A stretch of DNA of 64,000 bases from Nemophila menziesii (taxonomy: Eukaryota; Streptophyta; Magnoliopsida; Boraginales; Hydrophyllaceae), in the NCBI GenBank assembly GCA_029959085.1, contig JARWIR010000035.1:6740501-6804500 (forward strand), in the 5' to 3' direction. A program made the position numbers and the translations under genes. Each line of letters starts with the position of its first letter. Within the stretch, counting starts at the first letter, position 1. The notes beneath the pieces are model-generated. The model saw only the letters and a list, made by a program, of their open reading frames with translations, was not told the DNA's origin and searched no databases. Below are positions 49,032-62,252 of this stretch, piece by piece.

Positions 49032-50254
49032 GTAAGAGAGTGACAATGATGACAAGGATTGAGTATTTAGACCTAGAAGCAGTGCCCGTACAAGACCAAA
49101 CGAGTACTACAAAAAGTACGTATATATCTCCACCTTTTATCAAATTAATTTTAATATTTTGTTGGGAATACTCAAGTGTTATAGTTCATATATATAACAA
49201 TGAGCACTATTACAATATCTTGAATCTTTTTTTTTTGCAAAGTAAATTTCCTCGACTTTATAAACATTGTTTTTTGTTTTCCTTTTGCAGTGAGTTGGAA
49301 GGAAATGGACTTTTGGCATATTTAAGTATTTGCATTTGGTAAAGGAGGATTGAGTATTTTTCTGGGTAAACAATTTTTTCTCCTTATTTTTTTTTATGAA
49401 ATGAGGAATGAGGTTGTTACTTGTTAGTACAATTTACAGATAAGTCAAAAGGTACCTAATATTCCTATAAAAGATGTAGGTGCATACACACAATTTATAT
49501 GACATTGTTATATACCCAAAATTTGTGTGACATATGTTTATACCAAAATTTGCGTGACATTGTTATATAACAGAGAGTATATACATACGTTGTGGCACTA
49601 TCTCTATTTGGGTATATACCCATTAGTCTTCACTTTATTTCATTGCGAAGTACTGGATATATACCACCTAATCTATATAATACCTATAAGTCTAGATTTG
49701 TATACATATTAGTGGGTAAAAAAATACATAATACTGATTCATAGCTACTAAGTTTTTACATTAAATGGTTGTAACATGCCTTGAAAATGCTTTCATTGAG
49801 GGTCGAACAAGGGAGGTGTTAAATTTGTGGATTTACATGTAAAAGGTGGTTATATACCAACTACCTTAGATAATCTGGTTTTCAATTTAAACTCTCACGT
49901 ATTATGTTTAGTTTTTTTTTTGGGTTTACAAAATGTTTAAATTAGTTTATTGGGGATTCACATAGTGCTTAGTGTTTAATGTGCATGTGTTTATATATTA
50001 ATGATTATTTATAGGTCCTTGGTCAGTAATAATGTGGGTAAACATAAAAATCAAACTGGTAATAATCACAGCTACAAGATGTCTAATCTATAGAAAAAAC
50101 AAGGTTCAAGAATACGATCTTTAAACATGATATTAAAAATGGCATATTCTTAAACATTTGCCTTACATAAGTTAAAAAAATCCAAAACTATTAAAAATTT
50201 AAGAAAATTTGTATCATCTCACATTCTTATGACAGGAAAGATATAAAATGAATT

Positions 50255-50600
50255 ATCCCTATAAATTCTATGTCACTGACATAAAGTGGCTAAAAATCCA
50301 CCACTACAACTACGTGGACCTTCATTATCAAATTACACTATAGGTTCCAGAAAGATCTTGCTAGTATAAACCCACCACAAATAGAAAGTATGTGTAAACC
50401 TGCCACAAAAATGGATAAATCCCACTATTGAATGTCAAGAAACCTTTGTTATGAAATTCCACTATAGGCTCCTAAAAAATCTATGTCACATACAGAAAAT
50501 AAATATATATACACCCTAGCGAAAACCTTTTTTTTTCAAATTGCATTAATAGGTTCCTGAAAATTCTATGTCAGAGACATAAAATTGGTATAAACATTAT
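50255..50600. repeat. Degenerate ~95-bp tandem repeats, module B (unit 3)
   Basis: Counterpart of 13905-14250; one tail reads atggataaatccc for atgggtaaatccc. Confidence 0.65.
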
Positions 50601-51507
50601 TTACATACATATCTTTCAGAATATATTACTACATATATATACATAAAATATGCACAATACACACATATATTACACAAACCATATACACATACAAAAAAAA
50701 AATTAATATAGAACTACATAAATAGTTTCTCCATGAATATGGTCTAAATACCGAATACACACACTACTAATTTATACAATACTACATAACAATTAAGGTA
50801 AATAAATTTTTTATATCAACTCATAATGGTTAAAAAGATTATGGTTATTGTTATAAATAATTATAGATAAAAACTATTATTCAATGCTACTAAACAATAC
50901 TGGAAAAAATGAAAAAAAATAAATCGCCATAAGAACGACATATTCAACCAATAAAATAAAATTTAGTTTATTATTTTCGAAAATATTATTTTCTTTGGTT
51001 AATAACTTCTCCAGATGGCGAAGGTTTTCTCCTCTTGAAAAATAATCATCAGAATGAGAAAAAGCTTTAGTGAATAATAAGACCAAATCACGTCACTGTC
51101 GAGTGGGCAGGAAAGAAGAGTCAAACAGTAAAGTGTTTATATTTTTAAGTCTTTGTTTAATTTACAGACAAATTAATCCACTTAGTGTTGGGCCTTATAA
51201 CCTAACATTTTCAACACTCTTACAACTTTATAAAATTTTAACCAAAAAATAATGATACGCCCGCAAAATACACACTCCTCTAATCTCTTGCCAGAACACT
51301 TCTCATTTTTTTGTCTTCGGGGAACACTCCTCAATACATCAAGGTAAATTTCAGTAACATAATATTATTTATTCCAAATTATTTAATGTATATGTCTAAA
51401 TTGTTTAAGTAAATTTTATTTTTTCAATTTTTTATCTATCAGTTCTTATGTGTATTATTTTTATGAATTTTGTGTATTTTTATGTTTAAATTTTTAACTT
51501 TTTAAGC

Positions 51508-53151
51508 TTTGAGCTTTGGATATTAATGGTGAAGATTTTAAGGTGAAATCCCATATATGAGAGATCACTTATGCCAATAGAAAATCTAAAATTAAGGCTT
51601 TAGTCAACCATGAAAAAAGAGTTAGCTAAGGATATTATTCAAGAATTTTTGGAAATTTTTCTTTTAAACAAGGTATATAATTTATCATAGCTTCTATTTT
51701 CAAGGGATGGTTCTCCAAATTGTCTTGTAAAAAAATTCAAACTGAATTGCAAGTTCCATGAATTATGTGAAAATTTTATTATAGGTCCTATATTGAATGA
51801 AAATTGCACTATATATCCCAAATTTTTTTATAGAATGAATTTCACTATAAATTCCTATAAATTCCTATATTTTCCAAAATACGGGATTAGATTTCTTAGT
51901 GCAACTATAAAGTCATGCTACATAATTCACACAAAAATTGTTTATATTTTTATTTTTTAGATTATATTTTGTGTTCCTCTATCATATAGTATAATTAATT
52001 TACCGAATTACACTGATTGTTGGTCATGATATTTCAAGAAAAGGGAACGTTTATCATAATTAACATGGTATGTTTATTAATTTTGCTATTCCTTTAGATA
52101 TTACATTGTATTTTCTTTCCCCATTGAAATCTTTTGGTTCATATTAGTTGTAATACTTCATATATTGCTCACTTGTCGTGGTTAATAAGAATGACCACAT
52201 TTAATATTCAACTTATTGTTATAAAGATTGTAATTTTTTTTTTGGAAATGAGTATGATTAATTTGGATTTAGCAAAGATCTACAATTTTATTGCGAGGAT
52301 GATTGAAGATTACGTAGACATATATTGAATACGCAAATAATGAGTGTGTTATTGGGCGTAAACTAACAGTTTAAATATGTCATTTAATTAAATCTTCACA
52401 TATTTGGCATGTGTTTTGTTTCTAGATAGTAAAACCTCCAGCAAATAACACGCATGAAAATGCTACGCATGTACTTGTTTATTTATTAAATTCATTAAAT
52501 AATGTTTTTAACCAATAGATTTTCTTGATTTTGTTATTTACTTTTTCAAGTTTTTGGTTTTACTTAATTTGTTGGATTACTGTATTAATTATTCCATGAA
52601 TACGGTAATTTATAGAGTTAGTATAAATTGCACTCTCGAAGTGAATTGCTTAGTGTTTATTTCAGGACCAAATCAATGATGATGATGTTGTAGTGGTCCG
52701 AAAAAGAGTTGGAAGACCTAAACGTGTCTTCAAGCCACATACTAAAGTGAATGTAAATCTGAATTAAACAATACTCTTCTCTTGGTTCATTGAAGATATT
52801 AGTATTTATAATATTTTTATTGGTTATTCCATATAGGAGCGCATGAATGACGAAGAGGTAAGAAATGTTATTGGGAAAGATATTTGGACTACAAGTCCAT
52901 GCTAACAAAGAAAAACCAAGTGGAGTAAATATTAATATGATATATGCAGATGAATTGTTTAGTTTAATATGTTGGTGTGATAAAGTAAAATAACTGTGTT
53001 GTGTCAAGTTTTTATTGGAGAGTCTTAAAAGAATATAAAGGCTCTTCATAAGGTCTTTGAAGAAGAGGAAGAGTCATCAAAAAAAGGAAAGGCAAAAGGC
53101 AAAGAAGTAAAGAATGAGTTATATTTTTGTGAATTAATAATTTTGTTTTGA
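51508..53151 (+). pseudogene. AT-hook gene remnant in module B (unit 3)
   Basis: AT-hook exon at 52666-52767, unchanged. The middle patch reads ERMNDEE (gac for aac), closer to the DDEE of the copy right of X. This supports Asp as the ancestral residue. Confidence 0.52.
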
Positions 53152-53830
53152 GATATATGCCTATGAAAATGGTTAGTTTTTTTGGATAATTAATTCATTT
53201 AAATTTTATGCCTATGACAATATGTATGTTTTTTGGCTTTTAGAATATATAAACTTTCGAAGTATGTCATTGGCAGGTTATTATTGGTATGTAATACCTT
53301 TGATTTATTTAAATTGACCTCTAAAAAAATTTCATTCATACATAAGAGTCAATCAAATACAGATAAAATAATTATTACCTAAAGTATGACCCATTTCTTT
53401 ACATATGGTCGTAATTATTTATCATTTGACACATACTTTCTTATAAAATAGTATTATATAAAAATGTAGATTTAACCAATTAAAGTATATACTTACTGAA
53501 TAAAATATATTAGTATATCTATATATTTATATAGATCAATAAAGAAGAGAGAGAAATAAAAATTATATTCTCGTGCATCTTCTTTTCTATTAATATTAAA
53601 AAAAATCAATAGCAGTTATATTTGAAGAACTCCATCCAATAAAATAGGAAAGTAACTTTCATATTTTTAATTGTATAAAACATTTTTTAAGACAACCATA
53701 GTAAAACTTTCCATTATAATCCTGAAGTTTCCTAATTTATATTTATACAAAGGTATTTCAATACTTTTTTTATTCTTTTTCATATTAAAAGGTATATTTT
53801 TATAATTTTATTTTTATAATTTTATTTTTT

Positions 53831-54312
53831 AGATTTTATTTTGTGTTCCTCTATCATAGAATATTTTTTAATTTACGGAAAAATACTAATTTTTTGTCAT
53901 GATATTTCATTAAAAGGGAACGTCTATCATAATAAACCTATTTTTTATATTAATTTCGCTATTACTTTAGGTATTAGATCATATGTTCCTACGTCATTTA
54001 ACTCTTTTGGTTCATATTAGTTGTAATACTTCATATTTGTTTGCTCACTTATGGTGGTTAATAATAATGGAAACCTATAATGTTTACCTTATTATTCTGA
54101 AGATGGTAATTTTTTTTGGAAATAAGTGTTTTTAATTTGCATTTAGCGAAGATATCCAAATTTATTATGAGGAGAATTAAAGATTATGGTGACATATATT
54201 GAATATGCAACTAATGAGTGTGTTATTGGGCATAAAACTAACAGTTTTAAATGTTATTAAACTGAATTTTCACATATTTGGCATATTTTTTGTTTCTAGG
54301 TAGTAAAACATC
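53831..54312. repeat. Diverged 480-bp block, end of module B (unit 3)
   Basis: Counterpart of 17478-17960, with small indels (one T fewer in the tatttttt run near 53940 and one T more near 54083). Confidence 0.78.
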
Positions 54313-54327
54313 TTAGCTAACAGATAT

Positions 54328-54421
54328 GAAAGCATTTGTTAGGGCACTTCTTATCATATATAATATATATACTTGAAAGCATTAGTTAGGGCACTTCTTA
54401 TCATATATAATATATATACCT
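54328..54421. repeat. 47-bp tandem duplication at module junction (unit 3)
   Basis: Same doublet. The sequence just before it differs (catcttagctaacag for cttcttaactgacag). Confidence 0.9.
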
Positions 54422-55338
54422 GATAATAATTATATATTGTTAGGTATGAGGTACAAGTGTTTCACAGAAATCAACTACCAATTATCATAGAACGCTTATG
54501 AAAATCCTTACTGAAAAAATGTACCAATTATCATAAACTGCTTAATGAACATCCTCGTATCCCTTCTCTATTCTTCTTCTTGAAACTAATATAATCTTTT
54601 ATAATTATATGGTAGTATTATAGAAATTATAGATTGAAAAATTTGTGTATTTAACTGATACTAATTTTTTGATTTTAGATGTTTATATCCATTATATTTT
54701 AAATGATAATTCTTATACTAATAATTTGGTTTTTTCGGGCTACCCTCTAGAGTCCATATCCTCTTCCTCTGGTATGAAAGATGGTATTGTGGGGGTTTCA
54801 AAAGCTTCTAACAGTTCCATATTGCTCTTTCAGAAAGGGTGAAAGAATTGTTGAGGCCATGTTATAATGAAGGGTGTCTAACCTAGAATGAATTCAAGTT
54901 TTTAGTCAAGAATATAGTCAAGAATTGTTGAGGCCATGTTAGAATGAAGGGTGTCTATCTGGGTATATACCCATTAGTTTTCACTTTATTTTAGTGCGAA
55001 GTAGTGGATATATACCCACCAATCTATATATTACGTATAAGTCTATATATGGATATATATTAGTTGGTCAAAATACATAATATTGATTCATACCTACTAA
55101 GTTTTTAAATTATATGGTTGTAACATGCCTTTAAAATGATTTCATTGAAGGTCGAACATGAGAGTTGTTAAATTTGTGGATTTACATGTAATAGGTGGGT
55201 ATGTACCAACTACTTTAGATAATCTGCTTTTCATTTAAACTCTCGCGTATTATGTTTAGTTTTTTTATTGGATTTATAGAGTGCTTAAATTAATTTATTG
55301 GGGGTTCACATAGTGCGTGGTGTTTAGTGTGCATGTGT

Positions 55339-55372
<34 letters not shown>
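55339..55372. repeat. AC/TA microsatellite (unit 4)
   Basis: (AC)3 followed by (TA)13. Confidence 0.95.
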
Positions 55373-55376
<4 letters not shown>

Positions 55377-55647
55377 TAATTTTTATAGGTCATTGGTCAG
55401 TAATAATTGTGGGTTTTAATACCCACACTAAACCTAAAAATCAAACTGATAATAATCACAGCTACAAGATGTCTAATACATAGAAAAACAAGGGTTAATA
55501 ATACTATCCTTACACATGATATTAAAAAAAGGCATATATCTAAACATTTGTCTCACATAAGTTAAAAAAATCCAAAACAATTAAAAGTTTAAGAAAATAC
55601 TTATCATCCAACATTTCTATGTCAAGAAAGATATAAAGCAATTACAT

Positions 55648-56023
55648 TTGGTATCAAATTACGATATAGGTCCCTAGAAATTCTATGTCACAGGCATAAA
55701 GTGGGTATATCCCTACCACTACAACTTCATGGACCTACGCTATAAAATTACACTATAGATTCCTAAAAGATCTTGCTAGTATAAACCCACTACATATTGA
55801 AAGTATGTATAAACGCACCACAACAATAGGTAAATCCCACTACTAATTGTCCAAAAACCTTTATTTTGAAATTTCACTGTAGGCTCCTAAAAAATTTACG
55901 TCACATACAGTAGATAAATATAAATACACCCTACAAATGCGAGAACCTTCTTTTTATCAAATTGCATTAATAGATTCCTAAAAATTCTATGTCGGAGACA
56001 TAAAATTGGTATATACATAATTT
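55648..56023. repeat. Degenerate ~95-bp tandem repeats, module A (unit 4)
   Basis: Counterpart of 1140-1515; the first hairpin is changed to cacaggcata. Confidence 0.65.
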
Positions 56024-56982
56024 ACATACATATCTTTATTTATAAATTACTACCTATATATACATACAATATGCACAATACACACATATATTACCCAATA
56101 TTGAACGATATACACATACAACAACAAAAATTAATATATAATTACATAAAATAGCTACTCCATGAATATGGTCCAAATACCAAATACACGCACTACTAAT
56201 TTATACAATACTACATAACAAATAAGGTAAATAAATTTGTTTATATCAACTCATAAAGGATAAAAAATTATTGTTATTTTCAAAAATAATTACAGCTAAC
56301 AATTATTATTAAGTGCTACTAAATAATAATGTAAAAAATGAAAAACAAATCACCACAAGAACATATTCAACCAATAAAATAAAGTTTTGATTATTATTTT
56401 TGAAAATATTATTCTCTCTTGTTAATAACTTCTCCAGATGGCTAAGGTTTTCTTCTCTTCGAATATAATTATTAGTGTATGAATATTAACAAAACTAAAC
56501 ATGTATCTTGTAAAAAATAATCATAATACTTTACTTGTCAGAATGAGAGAATACTTTAGTGAATAATAGGCCCAAATCACATCATTGTCAAGTGGGCTCG
56601 AAAGAAGTGTGAAACAGTAAAGGGTTTAAATTTTTAGTCTATGTTTAATTTATAGACAAATCAATCCACATAGTATTGGGCCTTATATATTAATATTTCC
56701 AACACTCTTACAACTTAAAAAGATTTTTAACCTAAAATAAAGATAGCCGCAAAATACACACTCCTCTATTTTCTTGCCAGAACACTCCTTATTTCTTGTC
56801 CGGAACACTCGGAAACACTCCTCAGTACATAAAGGTAAATTTCAGTAACATTATATTTATTATTCAAAATTATACAATGTATATGTCTAAACTGTTTAAG
56901 TAAATCTAAGTTTTTTAATTATTTATCTATCAGTTCTTATGTGCATTATTTTTGTGAATTTTGGGTATTTTATGTTTAAATT

Positions 56983-58192
56983 TTAATTTTTTTAAGATTT
57001 GAGCTTCGGATATTGGCAGTGAAGCTTTTAAGGTGGAATCCCATATTTGAGAGATCGCTTATGCCCATAGACAATCTAAAATTAAGGTTTTCTTCAACCA
57101 TTAGAGAAGAATTAGCTAAAATTAAGGAAGTTTTCTTTAAACATGATATATAATTTATCGTAACTTCTATTTTCATGGGATGGTTCTCAAAATTGCCAAG
57201 TTAAAAAGTTCAAACTGAATTGCACTATATTATGTGAAAATTGTATTATAGGTCCCTATATTTAAAGAAAATTGCACTATGTCCCAATAAATTTTTTTTG
57301 AATGAATTTCACTATAAATTCCTATATTTTCTAAAATATGTGATTAGATTTCCGCTGCAACTATAAAGTCATGCTACATAATTCACACAATTTTTTTTAT
57401 ATTTTTAAATTTTAGATTATATTTTGTGTTCCCATATCATAGAGTATTATTTAATTTACAGGAAAACAATGATTGTTGGTCATGACATTTCAAGATCAGG
57501 GAAGTTTTTCACAATTAATATGGTATGTCTATTAATTTTGCTATTCCTTTAGATATTAGATTATATTTTCTTGCATCATTGAAATCTTTTGGTTCATATT
57601 AGTTGTAATACTTCATATCTTGGTCACTTGTCGTGGGTAATAAGTATGACCACCTTTAATATTCAACTTATTGTTCTAATGATTGTATTTTTTTAAATGA
57701 GTATGTTTAATTTGGATTTAGTGAAGATCTCCAATTTTATTGCGAGCCGGATTTAAGATTATGTTGACATATATTTAATACGCGAATAATAAGTGTATTA
57801 TTAGGCTTAAAACTAACAGTTTTAATATGTCATTTAATTGAATCTTCACATATTTTGCTTGTTTTCTGTTTCCAGATAGTAAAACCTCCAACGAACAACA
57901 ATCAGGAAAATGCATCACAAGTACTTATTTATTTCTTAAATGCATTAATAATGTTTTTCACCAATACATTTTTTCTTGATTTTGTTTGATTTTCTTATTT
58001 ACCTTTTCAATTTTTTACTTTTACTTAATTTGTCTGATTATTCTATTGACTATTCCATGGATCCGGTAATTTATATAGTTACTACGAATTACACTATCTA
58101 TGAGAATTGCTTATTGTTTAATTTTGTTAGTTTACTTAATTTCAGGTCCAAATCAATGATGATGATGTTGGAGTGGTCCAAAATATGTACAG
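56983..58192 (+). pseudogene. AT-hook-type gene, 5' exons, joined to protease gene (unit 4)
   Basis: Exon 3 (about 58146-58192) reads VQINDDDVGVVQNMYR, with Asn where units 1-3 have Ile, matching the Asn in the other backbone copies. It ends at a real donor, cag/gtaaac, which leads into the segment lost from units 1-3. This is the best place to see that the 5' exons and the protease exons once formed one transcript. Confidence 0.52.
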
Positions 58193-58370
58193 GTAAACAA
58201 ATTAAAATATGATCATATAGATACAAATATAAAATATTGGACATTGAGTATGTTATTAATTCATATTGCAGGTGATTGACGCTATGTTAAAAATGGTACA
58301 AGAAGACTATGGAGTCAAAGGAGGAAGTATGGTGTGACACACCAGAGTGCGATGAGCATGGTAAGTAAAC
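58193..58370 (+). other. 178-bp stretch kept only in unit 4: intron, exon, splice donor of protease gene
   Basis: Units 1-3 join tatgtacag directly to tctgag, where unit 4 has 178 bp between them. The stretch begins with a donor (cag/gtaaac) and contains an acceptor (tattgcag) and an 89-bp exon (58272-58360) ending at atg/gtaagt. In one frame the exon end (RKYGVTHQSAMSM) joins the protease exon (SLIEHENVE) in phase 0. That frame has TGA near the exon start and does not match the phase of the preceding exon. This is a coding segment lost by deletion in the ancestor of units 1-3. Confidence 0.75.
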
Positions 58371-58402
58371 TCTGAGTTTTTCATTTTGAAATATAAAGTA
58401 GT

Positions 58403-58634
58403 GAGTACTCTGTGTTCTAATGAAGTTGAACTGTGAGTACTCTAAGAATTTACTAAACAAATCTGTGAGTACTCTAAGAATTGCGAGTACTCTGTGTTTC
58501 AATGAAGTTGAACTGTGAGTACTCTTAAATTTTGTATGAGTATTCTGATATTTTATTATTGAAAACTACGAGTACTCTGTGTTTTTAATTAACAAAACTG
58601 TGAGTACTCTGAATTTTATTATGAGTACTCTATC
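58403..58634. repeat. Minisatellite cluster M1 (unit 4)
   Basis: Eight perfect palindromes: the first, gagtactctgtg at 58403, is decayed to gattactctgtg in units 1-3. Confidence 0.92.
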
Positions 58635-58675
58635 TTTATAAATTTTGTTTTTAAAAAAATTCAATTTTATTGCAG

Positions 58676-59197
58676 AGTTTGATCGAACATGAGAACGTTG
58701 AAACATGTCAGATTTATATTTCAGAACCATTCTATAAAAATAGCCAAGATTATGCTTTCACCCTATTACCTGTGTTTGTTCAAGATGGTTGCTGTGGACA
58801 TTGGAGTTTGTTAGTGTACAGCAGGGATAATAAAGAATTTTACCATTATAACTCAATCAAACCGAAAAATCCCGAATCAATTGGTTCAAAGACAGAGCAA
58901 ACCGCAGCAAAGTATAGAAAATTCTTGGTACAAAATGTCTTGAGGAAGATAAAACCAGGTAAAGAAGATAAATATATAATGAACAATGTACATTGTGTTG
59001 AACAAGAACCAGGAAGCGTTGACTGCGGAGTTTTTGTAATCCTATGGTGTTATGGCTTTTATCGGAATGGGGTGATAAGACAGAAGACATACATTCCAAA
59101 ATATATTAACGAAGGACGAGCAATGATTATTAGGAAATTGTTGCGCAGCAAATATTCACAATGCACAAACATGGGGAAAAAGTTCTTAACTGATTAA
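58676..59197 (+). CDS. Ulp1/SENP-like cysteine protease, terminal exon, open frame (unit 4)
   Basis: The exon follows a tttattgcag acceptor and stays open for 173 codons to TAA at 59195; no start codon is assigned because the N-terminus must come from upstream exons. The C48 fold signature is complete in layout: His in GHW (58799-58801), then FYHYNS where families normally have Asp (here Asn, 58850-58852), then Cys in SVDCGVFV (59024-59026), with Gln seven residues before the Cys. Overall length and the SLLVYS...FHY pattern resemble SENP8/DEN1-like proteases. The probable role is a deubiquitin-like protease carried as a passenger by the MULE. It converges on the transposase 0.8 kb downstream. 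The preceding exon (58272-58360) has consensus splice sites, but its frame into exon 3 is broken by a TGA, so the full gene is probably non-functional. The Asn may also impair catalysis. Confidence 0.8.
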   Translation, partial: SLIEHENVETCQIYISEPFYKNSQDYAFTLLPVFVQDGCCGHWSLLVYSRDNKEFYHYNSIKPKNPESIGSKTEQTAAKYRKFLVQNVLRKIKPGKEDKYIMNNVHCVEQEPGSVDCGVFVILWCYGFYRNGVIRQKTYIPKYINEGRAMIIRKLLRSKYSQCTNMGKKFLTD

Positions 59198-59504
59198 TCA
59201 TCGATAATTTATTTTGTAAAGAGTGTTGGGAGGAGTTTGATTTAAGATTTAGACTTTTATTTAGACTTTTTTGATGGGTTTTTATCTATGTTTGATAAGT
59301 ACTTGTTTTGTTTTGGAACTTTGATATGATATTTTGGATGTTTTTGGATGTTTTAAAAACTTGATATGAAATACGAAAGAAACAGGGTTTTGGTATTTTA
59401 TTGATTGTTTTGTAGTTAAAAATAGCATGAAAATGAATGTGTAAAAGAAAAGTTAAAGCTTATGAATACACAATAGAAGTAAAGAGAACTCACAACAAAA
59501 CACA

Positions 59505-59793
59505 AAGTACTCAAACAAATGAATGAGTACTACGAGGAAAATAGAGAGTACTCAGACAAAATGTGTGAGTACTCAGACAAATGTGTGAGTACTCTGACAA
59601 ATGTGTGAGGGATAGAGTAATCATACTATTATATAGAGTACTCATACAATTATATAGAATGTTCAGTGTAATGTATAGAGTACTCATATAATTATATAGA
59701 GTACTCATATAATTATATAGAGTACTCTGAGAAAAGATAGAGTACTCATATAAATATATAGAGTATTCATCAAAGTGGTAAAAAGTACTCAGA
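59505..59793. repeat. Minisatellite cluster M2 (unit 4), one extra repeat
   Basis: Has an extra 21-bp unit (gagtactcatataattatat appears one more time near 59679-59719) compared with units 1-3. Confidence 0.92.
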
Positions 59794-59975
59794 CAATATA
59801 AATCAAAATCACAACAGATCAAAGATTTTAACAAGAATGACATGCTTAAATCAAATTCAACTTCTACAACTTTAAAACATATAAATGTAGAAATAGTTCA
59901 GTGGCACAAAAAAGTGAATCTAAACACTAACAAGAAATTAATAAGCATGATTACAATTTAAAAACATAAGTTAAA

Positions 59976-62218
59976 TTATGATTTGGGTGGAACTCTACAA
60001 GTAGATTTGTTATGTCCCACCTTCTTGCAATTGCCACACCGAATTGAACGGACAACCTTCTCGGTGCATGAACGAAAGCGCTTAGTCTGAGGCCTACCAG
60101 GTGGAACCCTAAAATCAGGAGCAAGATAATCTGACATTCGGGGACAGGGACTTCAACTTGAAAGGTAGACATAGCAGGAATACTCCTTGAATAGGTCTTA
60201 ACGTAGGATGAAGTGTGAAAGTATGACTCTACATACTCGAACGGATCACGAACAGAAGCACTAGATAGTGCACACAAAGCATGCTGACACGGGAAGCCGA
60301 GCTCTTGCCATTCACAACAAGAACAGGTACGGGCAGATATATCTACCACCATAATTGGATTTGAGCCAACTTGAAACAAAGAAGCGGTAGATTGTTTAAT
60401 GGTCCAAGTGCAGCTAAGACCAACGTTAGTGTTATATAGCAACATAATAGCAGGACACAGTGGTGAAGTCCATTTGGATGATTTTAGAGATCGTTCATAA
60501 ATCCACTGCATTAACTTAACACGAAGAGCGTCAACAAGCTCACAAACAGGAAGTCCCCTTTGTCCTAAAATCCAGTAGTTAAAAGACTCGACTGCATTAG
60601 AAGTCATCTCGCCATATCCTCTACCAGGGAAATAAGCATTTGCATAATTTTTCCTTGGTAAACCCTTTAGGAAAGCTTTGACCTCCTTCTTTCCTTCCAG
60701 CAGGAATTTAGCCATTTGTTGATCATAATGTGCAACAGTAGGAGCATGCGCGACTTGCTTGAGCAGATACACCATCCTTTCACGGTAAAAAGAAGAGCCG
60801 GAAATAGCAATTCTGAGGTTTTTCTCGATATGTTTAATGTAAAAACTGTGACTATCTTGAGGAAAAACATCCCTAACACCATTTAGTAGACCCTTATGGT
60901 GGTCTGATATAAACGTAAGAGGGCGACCCTCGACAAGAGGCTTTAAAAACTGAAGAAATGTCGTCCAATTGTCGGTGTCCTCACCGGGAACAGCGCCAAA
61001 AGCAACAGGGAATAAACCTGATTAGGAAACCCAGTAAAAAAGTGAGAACCAAGAACTAAAAATGAATATATACAAAGAGAACAAATAATAAGTTGTTATG
61101 ATACCTTGATCTCCATCCTTGGCAGTAGCAACCAATAACGAGCCTTTGTACTTGGACTTGAGGAACGTAGCGTCCAAAAATAACATGGGGCGACATGACT
61201 TAAAACCAGCAATTGAACCACCAAAAGCAAAAAAACATCTGTGAAATACACGTGTTTCAGGATCGCAATGAACCGAGAAAGCCGTGATAGGATCAAGTTT
61301 CTGAAGCTTTTCGAAGTAAGATTGCAAACGATTGAATAAAGAGCCAATATCACCATATAGAGTGTCCTTAGCCTTATTGATAGTAGACCAAGATGTTTTG
61401 TATGAAATATCAAAACCATAATTCTCCTTTAAGACAGTCTGAATTTCCCTAGGCCTGGACGATGGTTTAGAACGAAGTTCATCGAAAATAACACGACTGA
61501 GAATTGAAGAATCCAACCGGGTGTGTGAAGTTTTCTTGTAAGCATGACCACAAGTGTGCATATTCCTATAAGAACGCAAATACCAAAATCCGTTTGTCTT
61601 TTCAACCGATGCGTATATATACCATTTACAACCCTGCTCGATCTTGTAAAAGCACTGCGCGCTGATGCGAGAGTTCTTGTTATTGTGGATATAGTCGAAA
61701 TCAAACCCATCAACAGCAGCTTGCTTGCAAAGAACGGAACGGAACTGCTTAACACCACCCACAAAACACTGACCAACACCTTCTAACCCCAATTTCCAAG
61801 AATCACTCAACATAACCTTCTTTTCATGAATAAAAAAGGCTGGATCGGGGGTAGAAGCAACAACAGAACGAATAGGTTCAGCGGAGATTGGTTTAGAAAT
61901 GACAGATGATTCTAGAGAGGAAATATTGTTGAATGAAGGGGTCCTGGAATCAGTAACATAAATATAAATCTTGTCATACACACCACGTCCAAGAATCCAC
62001 TTAATTGTGCAGAAATCTGTTTCAGTTTCAAGAAGGGAGTCTTTATACTCCCCTACAGTATAAGATGTAACAGCAAATTTAGATATCTGAGGCCACCTAG
62101 ACTGAACAAAATTCTTTACTGAGTTAATGCCATTCAGCTGTTGAAAGGGGAAGAAAATCTGATCAGTTCCCATCTTGAACACAACAAGCACATCTTGTAT
62201 CTTTATAACTGTCAGCAA
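59976..62218 (-). CDS. MULE transposase, two open exons (unit 4)
   Basis: Exon 1 is 61105-62218, the 87-bp intron is 61018-61104 (gtatca ... aatcag), and exon 2 runs from 61017 down. Joined, they read ...AKDGDQG/LFPVAFGAVPG... without a stop through the DDE core and SWIM finger. D1 is at 61172-61174 (FLDATF), D2 at 60902-60904, Glu at 60587-60589 (AVESFNYW), SWIM at 60281-60328. The start is uncertain: the ATG used in units 1-3 is AAG here, and the next in-frame ATG is the one in FKMGTDQ; an upstream exon is possible because a ttgctgacag acceptor precedes the frame. Two conserved positions differ from units 1-3: SDR is SDH and HSFC is HSFY. The CCHC knuckle at the C-terminus is out of frame, as in all copies. 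It is open but probably weak or inactive. Confidence 0.82.
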
Positions 62219-62252
62219 CAGAGTAAAAAGAAAGAAATTAAAACTAAGAGTA

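Larger units (their letters stand above)
48009..54471. repeat. Module B of unit 3
   Basis: 6463 bp and collinear with the other B modules. Small indels keep the length almost unchanged, including an extra tct near 51315. The module ends where caactacca recurs at 54472, the start of unit 4's module A. Confidence 0.85.
36346..54518. repeat. Tandem 18.17-kb unit, copy 3
   Basis: Shares with copies 1 and 2 the 178-bp deletion in the protease gene and all stop codons in X, but carries many more private changes. These include a 12-bp deletion near 40927 in the protease 3' flank and a 3-bp insertion near 51315 (gtcttcgg). At many sites between 44.58 and 45.6 kb it agrees with copy 4 and not with copies 1 and 2, as expected if those are ancestral states and copies 1 and 2 are a younger pair. 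Confidence 0.97.
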
